NCBI RefSeq assembly: GCF_023065955.2 | Contig: NW_026623050.1 | Span: forward strand, 21,038,501 to 21,102,500 | Source of the DNA: Ursus arctos | Taxonomy: Eukaryota > Chordata > Mammalia > Carnivora > Ursidae | Direction: 5' to 3' | Length of the DNA: 64,000 nucleotides | Shown: piece after piece, positions 12,331-24,186 of the stretch | Numbering within the stretch: position 1 is the stretch's first letter | How the letters are laid out: each line of letters starts with the position of its first letter | Program-made: the position numbers and the translations under genes | The notes under the pieces: model-generated | The model's input: the letters and a program-made list of their open reading frames with translations, nothing else | Told to the model about the DNA's origin: nothing | Databases searched by the model: none

Positions 12331-13391
12331 GTTTTGACATACTGAAACTAACGTGCACAAATTGTAAATATATAGCCCAATGAATTTTTACATATGTATT
12401 ACTCTTGTAAGCACTATCTAAATCAAGATGTAGAGTATTGGCACCCAGAATGCTGCACTGTGCTCCTCGAGGCATTGTGCCCATCACCGTAGATTATTCT
12501 GTCTGTCTGAAATACAGTTCCTTCTAGTTTTGTGCCTGGGGTTTTCTTTTTGTTTAGTATCATGTCTGTTATACTCATCCATGTTATCAGTTCTTTGTAA
12601 CTGCTTGTAGTATTCTATTCTGCCGCAGTTTATTCGTTCTACTGTTGATAGACATTTGAGTTATTTCCGGTTTAGGGCTATTATGAAGAAAACTGCTATG
12701 ATAGTTTTGTACATGCCTTTTGTGTGACATATTCATGCATTTTCTCTTATATACTAAGTGTTGGAACTGTCGAATCATAAGGGAGGCTTTAGTAGACCTC
12801 AGTGATTCACAGTGGTTGTAACAATTTATACTCTCATTGGTAGTATATGAAAGTTCCAGTTCTGGTTGCTCCATATCCTGGCCACCACTTCATATTGTGT
12901 CTTTTTAATTTTAGCCATGCTGAGTGTGTACTGATATTTTATTATGGCTTTATTTTTATTTGCATTTCCTTGATGACTGATCATAAAGTACAACTTTTCA
13001 GATTCTTATGTCCATGCTTAGTAGTCTGCTCTGCAAAATGTCTCCTTAGGTTTATTGCTCATTTTGTTTGAGCTGTTTATCTTCATTGAGTTATTTATCT
13101 TTTTCTTCTCTATTTGTAAGTGTTCTTCAGATGTTATTGCTATGAGTGATTTGTTGGATACACATGCTGTATATATGATATGTGTATATATACATACACA
13201 GATACATATGCTTATATATCATGAATATCTCATTTTAGGCTGTGTCTTGCCATTTCTTTTAATGCTGTCTTTTCAGAAATAGAATTTCTGAACTTAACTT
13301 TATGGTTCATGTTTTTTTGGGGGGGGGGTCTTATTTAAGAAATCACTGCCTACCCCAAGGTCATAAAATTCTTCTGTATTATCTTCTAAAA

Positions 13392-13601
13392 CAGGGGTCA
13401 GCAAATTATGGCCTATGTGGTCTGGCACAAGTTTTTATAAATTTATTTTTTATTGGAACACAACCATTCCCATTCATTTATATATTGTCTAAGGATTCTT
13501 TTGTGCTAGAACAGCAGGGTTGTGTAGTTGCTAACCAGACTATGGCCCCCCATAGTCAAAAATATTGACTGTCTGGCCTTTAAAAAATTCATCAACCCCT
13601 G
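13392..13601 (-). mobile_element. MER5A with intact termini
   Basis: Starts CAGGGGTCAGCAAA and ends CAACCCCTG, the inverted terminal repeats of MER5A in antisense orientation. Flanked by 8-bp sequences TTCTAAAA (13384-13391) and TTCTAGAA (13602-13609), matching 7 of 8, as expected of the 8-bp TSD of hAT transposons. Confidence 0.93.
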
Positions 13602-15180
13602 TTCTAGAAAATTACTGATTTCCTTTTAAATTAGGTCTGTAATCCAACTGAAATTAATTTTTCTAAGTGGTATAAAATAGTGTTAAGGTCTGTTTGTCCC
13701 ATATGAATTATCCAGTTGCTCCAGCATCACTTATTGAAAAAAAGTCTTATTACCATAAAGTTGCAATGGCACCTTTGTTGTACATCAGCTAACTATATAT
13801 ATGTGGGTCTATTTCTGGACTCTTTTTTTTTTGTTCCACTAGTCAATTTATCTGTCATTGCATATATCCCACTATCTTAAATATCATCACTTTATGCTAA
13901 GTCTTGATATCTGATAATGTAAATCCTCCAATAATTTCTTCAACCTGATTCCTTGGCTATTACAGGCTGTTTGCATTTACATATAAATTTTAGTATCCCC
14001 TTAAAAATTTCCACAGAAAAACCTGCTGGGATCTTGATTGATATTGCACTGAATCAGTAAATTAATTTGAGGAGAATTAACATCTTTACAATATTAAGTC
14101 TCCCAATCCATGGATATGGTATAGCTATCCACTTATTTAGGTCATCTTTAATTTTTCCCTGCAATGTTTAATAGTTTTCAGTTTAGTGATCTTGCATCCT
14201 TCATCAGATTCATTCCTGAGATATTTGAGGTTTTCCAAAACTATTGTTAATGATATTGTTTCTAAAGTTTATTTTACTGTCTTTTCAAATATATAGAAAT
14301 ATAACAGATATTTATATATTGACAGCTTAAATCATTTATTAACTCTAATAGTATATATGTTCTTTTGAGTTTTCCTATTATTTACAATAATATCACCTGG
14401 AATGACAGTTTTACTGGCTCCTTTCCAATCTTTATACCATTTAATTCTTTTTTCTTGCCTTGTTGTACTAACTAGGATCTGATTAGTGAAGTAATAAAAG
14501 GATTAGTAGAATAAAAACAAATGTACCTGAGTTGTTCCTGAACTCAGGGAGAAAGCACAGAACATTTCACCATTAAATATGTTACACTAGTCTTTTTATA
14601 TATAAATTTGATCACATTAAAGAAGTTTTCTTCTATTCCTAGTTTGCTGAGAGTTTTTATCATGAGCTAGTGGTTAATTTAATTGGATGCCTTTTTGCAT
14701 CTGTTGAGGTAATTATATTATTTTCACTTTCATTACCTTAATGAGGTGAATTATACTGACTAACTTTCAAAATTCAAAAATTTTTTTATTCCTAGAATAA
14801 GCCAATTTGGTCATGACATATTATCTTTTAACATATTCTCTGGGTTTGATTTTCTAATATTTTGCTCTAATTTGTGTGTCTGTTAGTAAATATTGTTCTG
14901 TAATTTTCTTGTTTTATTTTTGTATCAGATTTATGCTGCCCTCATAAAATGAGTTATAAATAAATGTTCTCTCTCTATTCCTTGAAGAGGTTGTGCAACA
15001 TTAGTACCATTTCTTTCTTAAATGTTCCAAGAATTCACCAGTAAAGACCTTTAGGCTTGACATTTTCTTTGGAGATAAGTTTTTAATTATAGATTTAACA
15101 TATTTAACAACTATTTAGATTTTTTTCTGATTTTTCTTGTGTCAATTTAGATAAATTGTGATTTTAAAGAAAGTCTTCCA

Positions 15181-15356
15181 GGGGCGCTTGGGTGGCCCAG
15201 TCAGTTAGTTGAGTGTCTGACTCTTGATTTCAGCTCAGGTCATGATCTTAGAGTCCTGGGATCAAGCCCTGCTTGGGGCTCTGTGCTCAATGGGGAGTCT
15301 ACTTGAGGATTCTTTCCGTCTCCCTCTGTCCCTCCACCTGCTCACACTCTCTAAAA

Positions 15357-15395
<39 letters not shown>

Positions 15396-15403
15396 ATCTT
15401 TAA
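15181..15403 (+). mobile_element. SINEC, older subfamily, with (AAAT)n tail
   Basis: Head GGGCGCTTGGGTGGCCCAG and a CTCTTGATTTCAGCTCAGG body, typical of older caniform SINEC. The tail expanded to a tetranucleotide array at about 15353-15402. No clear TSD found. Confidence 0.93.
15353..15402. repeat. (AAAT)n microsatellite in SINE tail
   Basis: About 12 perfect units of AAAT/AATA extending the SINE tail; likely length-variable. Confidence 0.95.
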
Positions 15404-16005
15404 GGGAATCAATAGGTCCAATCAGGAAAGAGAAAACACACAGTAATCTGAAAAAGTTTAACATAAAGAATTATTAACTGTACCAGTGGATTGGGGTAAT
15501 GATGGGTTGGTCAGCAAAAAGTAAAGAAGGTTCTACAACTTCTACCCCTAGAGCTGAGATAGCACACCCAAAAGAGAGGTCCTCTCAAGGCCTGAGATCC
15601 TGGTCTTGCTGTAGGCTTCTGTGGCTCACTGAATGGCAGAGGTCTTATGACACCATATTGGTAAAGTGTGCTGGAAATCCACCCTCTGAGGTGCCAGGGA
15701 ACCTTCTCAGCAGCACTTTGCTACAAAGCTGCCCAAGGGAGGTCCAGGGAAAGCTGCTGGCCATTGTGAACTGCAGAAGCCTAGTACTGGGGAAAGTAAT
15801 GTGTCTTGGAGAAGCTTCCCCAGCAAGCATACCAGAATGAGGAAGCAAAAACTGTTTCCCCCCTGCAATGTGTTTCCAGTGCCCTCTAATGACAAAGTTC
15901 CAGCCAGCAAGGAAAAATATTTAAAGGGCCGATACCTGTTTACACAAAGCTGGCAAATAAGTGGACTTTGGAGCTGAGAGGCAAAAAATAATAAATAACA
16001 CACAC
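15404..16005. other. Unassigned 0.6-kb segment within old L1
   Basis: The segment has higher GC than its surroundings and is bounded by antisense L1 on both sides. Some L1 ORF2 sequence expected between the two L1 parts seems to be missing, so insertion came with deletion or replacement. Contains overlapping ORFs of 67-113 codons on both strands, none recognised. Could be a solitary LTR or part of a repeat I cannot name. Confidence 0.5.
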
Positions 16006-16437
16006 TGCATATCCCATGAATTTTAATACGCTGAATTTTTGTTATCTAATTGTCATTGTGCTTTCTTGACTACTGGGTTACTTAGAACACTGCTTAATTT
16101 CCAAATATTTTCAGATTTTTTAGTTATCTCTTCATTGATTTCTAGTTTCATTTCACCATGGTCCAAGAAGTTCCCTATATGATTTTAATTTTTTGAAGTT
16201 TGTTCAGACTTCTTTTATGCATAGCAGACAGTATATTATGGTAAATATTTCATCTGTACTGGAATATGCTTTCTGCAGATGCTGGGTGTAGTGATATATA
16301 TCATATTTAATATATATATTTAATATAAATATATTTATATATGAAGTAGATCAAATTTGTCAATAATTTTGTTCAGATTTCTATATAATTTATGATTTTT
16401 GTTATCTAGTCATTCTATGGGGTCTAATACACCAGAA

Positions 16438-16438
16438 G

Positions 16439-16475
<37 letters not shown>

Positions 16476-16500
16476 GATAGATAGATAGAGATAGAGATAT
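16438..16500. repeat. (GATA)n microsatellite at SINE tail
   Basis: About 15 GATA units with minor interruptions. It sits between the left copy of the SINE target duplication (ending AGTAGATA) and the SINE tail. Confidence 0.97.
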
Positions 16501-16504
16501 ATAT

Positions 16505-16695
16505 TTTAAAGATTTTATTTATTTATTTGACAGAGATAGAGACAGCCAGCGAGAGAGAGAACACAAGCAGGGGGAGTGGGAGAGGAAGAAGCAGGCTCCT
16601 AGCAGAGGAGCCTGACGTGGGGCTCAATCCCAGAACGCTGGGATCACACCGTGAGCCGAAGGCAGACGCTTAATGACTGCGCCACCCAGGAGCCC
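16505..16695 (-). mobile_element. SINEC, young type, antisense
   Basis: Complete antisense SINEC: AAAGATTTTATTTATTTATT tail, AGAGACAGCCAGCGAGAG body, GCGCCACCCAGGAGCC head. TSD CCAGAAGTAGATA at 16432-16444 and 16696-16708, with a GATA array between the left TSD copy and the SINE. Confidence 0.96.
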
Positions 16696-17221
16696 CCAGA
16701 AGTAGATATATTAAACTATGATTAGGGTTTTACTTCTCCTTTACTCTTCTATTAATGTTTACATTCATTGTTTGAAACTATGTCAAAACAGACATAAAAA
16801 TTTCGGATTGTTGTGTCTTCCTGTTGAATTGCCCCTTTTATCTTTAGGAAATGCCACCCTTTATCTGTGGTCACTTCTTGCCTTAAAGGTAACTTTGATA
16901 TTAATATAACCACACAAGCTTTTTTTTAGGTTACTGTTTGCTTGTCTATCATTTCCATTCTTTTGCTTTCAATCTGTGTGCTTATATTTCAAGCATAACA
17001 ACATATACTTGAGTTGTTTTTTTAAATCCAGTCTGAAAATCTTTGCCTTTGATTTGGGACTGTTTAGTCCATTTGCGCTTCATGTAATTACTCATATAAG
17101 TAACTTTGAGTTTACCATCCTGCTTATCCTTTTTGTTTTTTCCCCTCTTATCCTTTCTTTCTCTTTCTCTTTTCTTTTTTTATTATTATGTCATTATTTT
17201 ATATTACTTCCTGTATCAGCT

Positions 17222-19439
17222 TTTCTTAAATTCAGGCTTATTGAGAAATAATTTCCATATAGTAAAATTCATAATTTTTACTATATAATTTTATGAGTTT
17301 TGACAAATGCACCAAGTTGTGAAACTACCATCACAATCAAGGTACGTTGCAATGCCATCCCCCAAATTTGCTTGTGCTTCTTTGAAGCTACCACTTCCCC
17401 TTACCCTCACGCTCTGGCAACCACTGGCTTCTTCTATAGAATGTCATAGAAGTGGAATCATATATATCATTTTAAGTTTGGCTTCTGTGATTTAGCATTA
17501 TGCATTTCAGATTCATTCGTGTTGTTGTATAAGTCATTTGTTCTTTTTTATTGCTGTGTAGTATTTCATTACACGAACATACCAGTTTATTTATCCATTT
17601 ACCAGATGAAAGTTATTTGAGTTGTTTCCACTTTTAAGCTGTTATGAATAATGTGTTTGACTAATTTCCAATTTCTGGTGACTTTGAATAATGTAACTAT
17701 AAACATTTGTGTACAGGTTTTTGTGTGAACATGTTTTCATTTTTACTTGGTAAATACCTGGGAATCAGATTACTATACATTTAAAGTGATAAGAAACTGA
17801 ACACTCATTTCCAAAGTAGTTATACCATTTTTTGATTACCACCAATAATGTATTATTGAATAATTTCACAGCTTCATCAGCCTTTGGTATTGTCAAGCTT
17901 TTTGTTTGCCATTCCAATAGATGTGTAGTGGAATTTCGTTGTGGTTTTAATTCACATTTTCTTAAGGATTGCTAATATAGAATATCTTTATATGTGCTTA
18001 TTTGTAATACATGTCTGTTTTGTATCTGTTCAAATCTTTCACTAAGTGTTTTTCCTGGGTTATTTGTTTTCTTCTTATTGAGTTTTAAGAATTCTTTATA
18101 TACTTAGGACATGAGACCTTTAGCTGATATGTGTTTTTCAAATAGTTCTCTCCCAGTCTGTCATTTATCTTTTTATTTTATTATCATGGTCTTTTGGGGC
18201 GCTGACATTTTAAATTTTGATGGAAAATATCAATTTTTTCTCTTATGGTTCACGAAATGTTGACGGAGAAATCTATGGGACATTTGCATGGTCTAAGGAC
18301 ATGAAGGCTTTATCCTGCATTTTATTGTAATAGTGATATAATTTTAGATTTTCCGTATATCAATAATTCATTTGACTAAGTTTTGTGTGTGTGGTCTGCG
18401 TCATGGATTGAAGTTTTGTTTTGTCTTGTTTTTCAAGTGGATATCCCACTTTTCCACCCTATTTATGGAAAAGATGATTGATTCTTTATTGAATTGCCTT
18501 TGCAATTTTGTTGAAAATCAATTGGTTACATATGTGAGGGTCTATTTCTATACCGTTTGGCTTCATTGAGTTACACGTTTATCCTTTCACCAATATTATA
18601 CTGTCCATGTTACTTGGTTATTTACAGTAAATCTTGATACCATGTAGGAAGAGTCCTCCAATTTTCTTCTTTACAATTTTGTTTTTATTGTACTAGCTCC
18701 TCTGCCTTTCCATGTAAATTTTCTACTTTATTAAAAGCTTAAGTCATTGATCTGAGATCTTTCTTATTTTCTAATACGAGCATTAATGCTAAAAATTTCC
18801 CTCTAAGGACAGCGGTATTTGCACTCATAGTTTTAATATACTGTATTTTCACTTTCATTCAGTTGCAAATGTTTTCTGATTTTCTTGCAAGATCTTCTTC
18901 AATCTATTGATTATTTAGAAGAGTTTTTATCAATTCCAAGTAGAAGATGTTTTCCAAAATCTTTCTTTGTACTTTTATTGTTATGATGAGAAAACATATT
19001 TTATATTACTTTAAATCTTTTAAGTGTGTTTTGTTTTTTGGCCCAGAATATCGTTTCTCTTGGCAAATGTTTCATATTTTCTTGAAAAGGATGACTAATC
19101 TGCTATGGTGGGTGGAGTGTTCTATGAATATTAAGTAGGTCAAATTGGTTGATAATGTTCAAGTCTTCTAATTTTGTATTGATTTTTGGTCTAATATTTT
19201 TATAGATTACGGAGAAAAATATTGAAATTGCCAACCATAATTTTGGATATGTCTGTATTTTTTCAATTCTCTCAGATTTTGTTTCCCGTATTCTAAAGAT
19301 TCTTTTATGAATGTACTTTTATCATTTTTGTGATAAATATTCTTGGTGAACTGAGCCTTCTGTTATTACATAATTTTTCTCTTTTTCCCAGAAATATTCC
19401 TGTTCTGAAGTCCAATTTTCTGATATTAAAATTACCACT
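17222..19439 (-). mobile_element. Old LINE-1 (L1MC/L1MD-like), antisense
   Basis: Begins with an antisense L1 3' terminus (CTTATTGAGAAATAATTTCC) and continues through the TTTTATTGCTGTGTAGTATT and CAAATAGTTCTCTCCCAGTC regions into ORF2 near 19100-19440. A stretch around 18750-18840 suggests an internal deletion. A younger inverted L1 lies at its right end; about 12 further bases of this element resume at 20404. Confidence 0.8.
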
Positions 19440-19452
19440 CCAACTTTCTTTT

Positions 19453-20390
19453 TTAAACATTTTATTTTTAAAAATTCAAATATAATTAACATACAGTGTC
19501 ATATTAGTTTCAGGTGTACAATATAATGATTCAACAATTCTATATGCTACTCAGGGCTTATCACAAATGTACTCTTAATTTTCTTCACCTATTTCACCTA
19601 TTCCCTCACCAATCTCTCTTCTAGCAACCTCTAGTTTGTCCTCTCTATTTAAAAGTTTGGTTTTTTGTCCATCTCTTTTTTCTGTTTTGTTTCTTAAATT
19701 CCACATATGAGTGAAATCATATGTTATTTGTCTTTCTCTGACTGATGTATTTAACTTAGCATTATACCCTCTTGATCCATCCATGTTTTTGCAAATGGTA
19801 AGATTTCTTTCTTTTCTGTAGCTCAGTAATATTCCAGTGTGTGTGTGTATCTTTATCCATTCATCCATGGATGTACACTTGGGTTGCTTGCGTATCTTGG
19901 CTATTGTAAATAATGCTGCACCAAAATAAAAAGCACAGCAAAGGTAACCATCAACAAAACAAAAAGACAATCTACAAATGGAAGAAGATATTTGCAAATG
20001 ATATATCCAATAAAGGGTTAATATCCAAAATATATAAAGAACTTACACAACTCAACACCAAAAAACCAAATATAATTAAAAATGATCAGAAGACATGAAT
20101 AGACATTTTTCCAAAGAAGACATATAGATGGCCAACAGATGGCCAACAGACACATGAAAAGATGCTCAAATTCACTCATTGAGGAAATGCAAATCAAAAC
20201 CACAATGAAATACCACGTCACAGCTGTCAGAATGACTAAAATGAACAACACAAGAAATAACAAGTGTTGATGAGGATTTGGAGCAAAAGGAACTCTTGTG
20301 CACTGTTGGCGGGAATGCAAACTAGTGCAGCCATTGTGCAAAACAGTTATGGACGTTCCTCAAAAATTAAAAATAGAATTACCATATGAT
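19453..20390 (-). mobile_element. L1 insertion with 5' inversion (twin-priming structure)
   Basis: Two abutting L1 pieces in opposite orientations. 19453-19920 is the antisense L1 3' end (GTTTCAGGTGTACAATATAA to TAATGCTGCA). 19921-20390 is sense ORF2 C-terminal sequence (AGCACAGCAAAGG to CCATATGAT). The pieces are adjacent in L1 coordinates with roughly 100 bp missing between them. Flanks CCAACTTTCTTTT (19440-19452) and CCATCTTTCTTTT (20391-20403) form a 13-bp TSD with one mismatch, and the host L1 reads on across it. Confidence 0.88.
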
Positions 20391-20403
20391 CCATCTTTCT
20401 TTT

Positions 20404-20746
20404 GATTAGTATTTGTTTGAGCTCCTCAGATTTCCAACCTGTTGTGCCAACCTCAGCAACCACCAAAAGATCCATTGGTTTTTCTTTCCCCCATGTTATG
20501 CCCTCTACTAGCACCAAGTCCAATCTTTAATCCAAACCCAGAATTAGCTAGCTCCCCCAAAGAAGAAATTGCTTGCCAACGTAAACTTATTACAAATATT
20601 TCTCCCCATTCTGGAATATTATCCAGTCCCTTCGGCATCCATATCACTCTGATGTCTTAAAAAATGTTGTCATTTATCCATTTTTTTCCCCTAATTGTTG
20701 CATTTGGAACATTGGCCTGATGCAGCCTATTAAATTCTACCCATAA

Positions 20747-20748
<2 letters not shown>
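20404..20748. other. Host L1 remnant of about 12 bp, then unassigned sequence
   Basis: GATTAGTATTTG continues the host L1 across the TSD, then the match stops. The remainder has two short opposing ORFs (72 and 64 codons) and no recognised family. Confidence 0.4.

Positions 20749-20777
<29 letters not shown>
20749..20777. repeat. (TG)n microsatellite
   Basis: About 14 uninterrupted TG units. Confidence 0.97.
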
Positions 20778-20781
<4 letters not shown>

Positions 20782-21038
20782 ATATATATTTAAGGGGAAA
20801 AAATCTGCACATGTGCTTACCATGACAGGAATTTTAAAAACTGCTCTAATTGATGTTTGCATTTGGAAATATGCTTCAGGGGCTTATAGTTTTCTCATGT
20901 TTTATGGTATTTGAAGCCACCTGGCTTCATATTTTGTTGAGAAGAGCTGAGGGGAGAATAACATCCAGGGGTCTTTGGTCTTAAAAATGAACTGTGTGTT
21001 AAAAGTAAGAATTGTCAAAGTACAGTTGTTTAAAAATT
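20778..21038. other. Unassigned unique-looking sequence
   Basis: No ORF, repeat or motif recognised. Confidence 0.4.
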
Positions 21039-21052
21039 AAGACTTGTTTCTT

Positions 21053-21249
21053 TTTTTTTTTTTAAGATTTTATTTATTTATTTGACAGAGATGGACAGCC
21101 AGCGAGAGAGGGAACACAAGCAGGGGGAGTGGGAGAGGAAGAAGCAGGCTCACAGCAGAGGAGCCTGATTTGGGGCTTGATCCCAGAGTGCCGGGATCAC
21201 GCCCTGAGCGGGAGGCAGACGCTTAAAGACTGAGCCACCCAGGCGCCCC
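21053..21249 (-). mobile_element. SINEC, young type, antisense
   Basis: Complete antisense SINEC with T-run tail at left and GCCACCCAGGCGCCCC head at right. Perfect 14-bp TSD AAGACTTGTTTCTT at 21039-21052 and 21250-21263. Confidence 0.97.
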
Positions 21250-21263
21250 AAGACTTGTTTCTT

Positions 21264-21890
21264 ATACAAATATTATAGTGGGCATGATCAAGGATTTCTT
21301 AACTCATTATTGAGAAAACCATGAAGAGATAAAGCTGGTTCATGGGAGAATTCGAATATATAGTTATCCAGTGAAAAGAGAGCTGAAATGAATTTGCTAA
21401 CAGATACAAACTAGTTAATGTCCTACAGGGTAAGGAAACCATAACCATCAGAGTTACCTTAATTCCAGAGAGAAATTTAAAGTTAAAGCCTAATTTTACA
21501 GAATGTAGTCCCTAATCAAGAACAAATAGTAAGTCAAACAAAAGTAAAATCCCCTTAATTTAGTTAAATAATCCTTGGACAGAGCCATTAGTGCTTGAGT
21601 GACATGAAAATGGTACGTAGTCATGCTTTTGCCTTATTTCTAAATATCAGAACATTTTTCTTAACAATTTTATTAATGTGAAGCAAACTTCTCAGAAATA
21701 TTAAGTTTATATACAAAAGAGCAGAAGATGTAGTATGACTATAAAGATTAAGAGATAATTTTGAAACATTTTTCCCCCACGATCCTTGCTAACAACTTTA
21801 GCTGGCCTTATTGGAAGTGACTTTGTATTAGAGAAATAGAAGATATTATTTCTTTTTTGTTAAACTCTCATACTGTGTAAGCCTTGAAAA
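21264..21890. other. Unassigned AT-rich sequence
   Basis: No gene or repeat recognised in this 0.6-kb stretch. Confidence 0.4.
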
Positions 21891-21892
21891 AA

Positions 21893-23166
21893 ATATATAT
21901 GTTCTTTTTTTTCCCAATTTTAAGCATACAATTTAAACCATTTACACAAATGCTTAGATCTGTGTAATCTTTACCACGAACAAGACAGAAAATTTCCATC
22001 ACTCCAGAGTTACCTGTGCCCTTTGCAAGGTAATACATCCCCATATCAAAGCAAACAGTGAATTCTGTCACCATATGTGAATTTGCTTTGTCTAGAATTC
22101 ATGTAAATATGCATTTTGTGTCTTCTTTTTTTGACACAACATTAGGTTTTTGAGATTGCTACATATTTCGGTAGTTTGTTTTTTTATATTGCTGAGAAAC
22201 GTTCTATTGAATGAATATACCACAGTGTTTTTCCAATCTCCTGTTGATAGATACCTGGACTTTTTGTAGTTTTTGGCTAAAATGAATAACATTTTAATGA
22301 TCATTCTTGCACAAAGCCTAATGTGGATGTATGTTTCCATCTTGAATAAATGCTCGGTGGTGCGTTGCTGAGTTGTAGCGTAGATATAGCTTTTTATGAA
22401 ATTATAAACTAGTTTTCCAAATCGTTTGTAGCATTTTATCTGCCAAACTACAATGAGATTATTATGAGGGTTCTGATAATACTATGTCATGGGTCAGCGA
22501 TGTTTTTCTATAAAGGGATATCAAGTAAATATCCTAGTATTGTGGGCCATACAGTCTCTGTTGTAATCACTCAGTTCTGCTATTGCAGTGTGGAAGCATC
22601 CACAGAAAATACATAAATAAATGGGCAGGGCTGTGTTCTAATAGAACTTTATAAAAAAGGGGCGACAAATGGATTTTAACCCATGGGTCGCATTTTTTTC
22701 CTCTCTTGCTCTGCATCATCTCCAACATTTGGTGTCACCAATATTTTTCATTTTAGTTATGTGGGTAGATGTGATTTTAAATTTTGCATTTCCCTGATGA
22801 CTAATGATGCTGAGTATGAAATCTTAGGCTTACTGGAAATTTATACATCTTTCTTTCTGAAACCTCAGTTCAAATTTGTTTCTCATTTTATCTTTTATTT
22901 TTGGGGAGCAGACAAGTCCATTCTTAAATGTATGTTGTGAATATTTTCTTTCATATGGCTTTGCTGTTATTTTCTTAATGGTAGGTCGTCCTGAACAATT
23001 TTACTTTTGCAAAAGTTAAAATTGTAATTTATCTTAAAAAATTCTTAGTGTTTTCCCTTTTCTCTTTATGAAATCTTAGCTTACTTACGATTGTGAAGAT
23101 ATTCTCCAATGATTTTTTTTCTAGAAGTTCCATGGCTTTAGATTTTACATGTAGGTCTGCAATCCA
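21893..23166 (-). mobile_element. Old LINE-1, antisense 3' part, split by MER5A
   Basis: Antisense L1 3' sequence (AAAATTTCCATCACTCCAGA, TTGCTGAGAAACGTTC, ATTTCCCTGATGACTAATGA) on both sides of a MER5A at 22488-22685. Continues to about 23166, where the sequence changes to an L1 5'UTR fragment. Confidence 0.75.
22488..22685 (+). mobile_element. MER5A, worn copy
   Basis: Contains the MER5A series TTGTGGGCCATACAGTCTCT, ATCACTCAGTTCTGC and GGCTGTGTTCTAATAGAACT. Ends are degraded to CATGGGTC / AACCCATG. No 8-bp TSD seen. Confidence 0.85.
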
Positions 23167-23179
23167 AAAAAAACTAGGT

Positions 23180-23469
23180 CCCAAAATTGTAAAGAAAGGA
23201 AAACTTATATATGTACAAAAGTAAAATTAAATATAATGGAAGGATAGAATGTAACTGTAAAAATGAAAATTAAAAGAAAAAAAAAGAATATGAACAGACA
23301 GGTGAAGAGAACAGAGCAATACACTATATCTTGGGTGTATTTTGGTCTGTTTTTTAGAAGAAACTGCATCCCAAAATTGTAAAGAAAGAAAAAAATATAT
23401 ATATATACACAAAAATAAAATTAAATATAATGAAAGGATAGAATATAACTGTAAAAATGAAAATTAAAA
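23180..23469. repeat. Internal duplication (about 190-bp period) in L1 5'UTR
   Basis: A roughly 95-bp block starting CCCAAAATTGTAAAGAAAG and ending TGAAAATTAAAA occurs at 23180-23275 and again at 23370-23469 with few differences. Confidence 0.88.
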
Positions 23470-23697
23470 AAGATTTTTAAAAAAAGAGTTGATAAAATAA
23501 GAAATTCCTTGAAAAAGGAAAGAGAATAAAATTTAAATTGAAAGGCTAAAGAGGTGTGGGGAAAATAAAAACATGAATTCTATATACTATTTTCCCCTAA
23601 TGCTGAAATTTTGCAGTTCTCTATGATTGGTAAACTTGGTCTTAGCTGGATGTTCTTGCTGATCTTCTGGGGAGGGGCCTGTTGCAATGATTCTTAG

Positions 23698-24186
23698 GTG
23701 TTTTTGCCCTGGGTTGAATTGCACCACCCTTGCCAGGGGGCCAGGCTAATTAAGCTGCTCTGGATTGCTCCACGTGGCTTTTGCTCCTTGAAGGCTTTCC
23801 ACACAGCTTTAGAGGATGAGAATGAAAATGGCAGCCTTCCAGCCTCCCAGTGTCCCACCCCAGTCAAAGGGTTGGGGCCCCACTCCTCAGTGAGCCCTCA
23901 GGGAAGAGCAGTCAATCACTCCTGTCTCCCTGGTCTCCATCCACACTCCGTGCTCACCCAGCCTGTGACCAATCGTTTCTATCTTAGGCATGCGACCCCA
24001 CTTCAAGTCTCCAAGCCTTGCAGACTCCTGCACACACCAGTTCTGTTCCTCCTGGGGGAGGAAGGAGGGGTCTCACTGCGGTTCTGCCACTTGCTGGGAC
24101 CCTGCTCAGAGAGTGATCACTCGACCATGCCAGGGTTCGTGATTTATGGCAACCCCAAGCTGAGAGCCCATTCCTGGGCTTGCTGA
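23698..24186 (+). other. 162-codon ORF antisense to the L1 5'UTR
   Basis: This ORF, starting with ATG at 23698, lies entirely inside the L1 5'UTR on the opposite strand. It is proline-, serine- and leucine-rich and I recognise no domain. Primate L1s carry a short antisense 5'UTR ORF (ORF0), but there is no visible sequence relationship. In GC-rich DNA a chance ORF of this length is plausible, so it is listed as an observation rather than a gene. Confidence 0.25.

Larger units (their letters stand above)
12340..17220 (-). mobile_element. Old LINE-1, antisense (ORF2 and 3' part), interrupted
   Basis: Reads as antisense L1 throughout: 3' region near 12340-12900 (ATATCCTGGCCACC, TTTTAGCCATGCTGAG), reverse-transcriptase region near 13600-15180 (AATATTAAGTCTCCCAATCC), and endonuclease region near 16020-17200. 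Interrupted by MER5A (13392-13601), SINEC (15181-15403), an unassigned 0.6-kb segment (15404-16005) and SINEC (16505-16695). All coding frames are destroyed. Confidence 0.8.
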
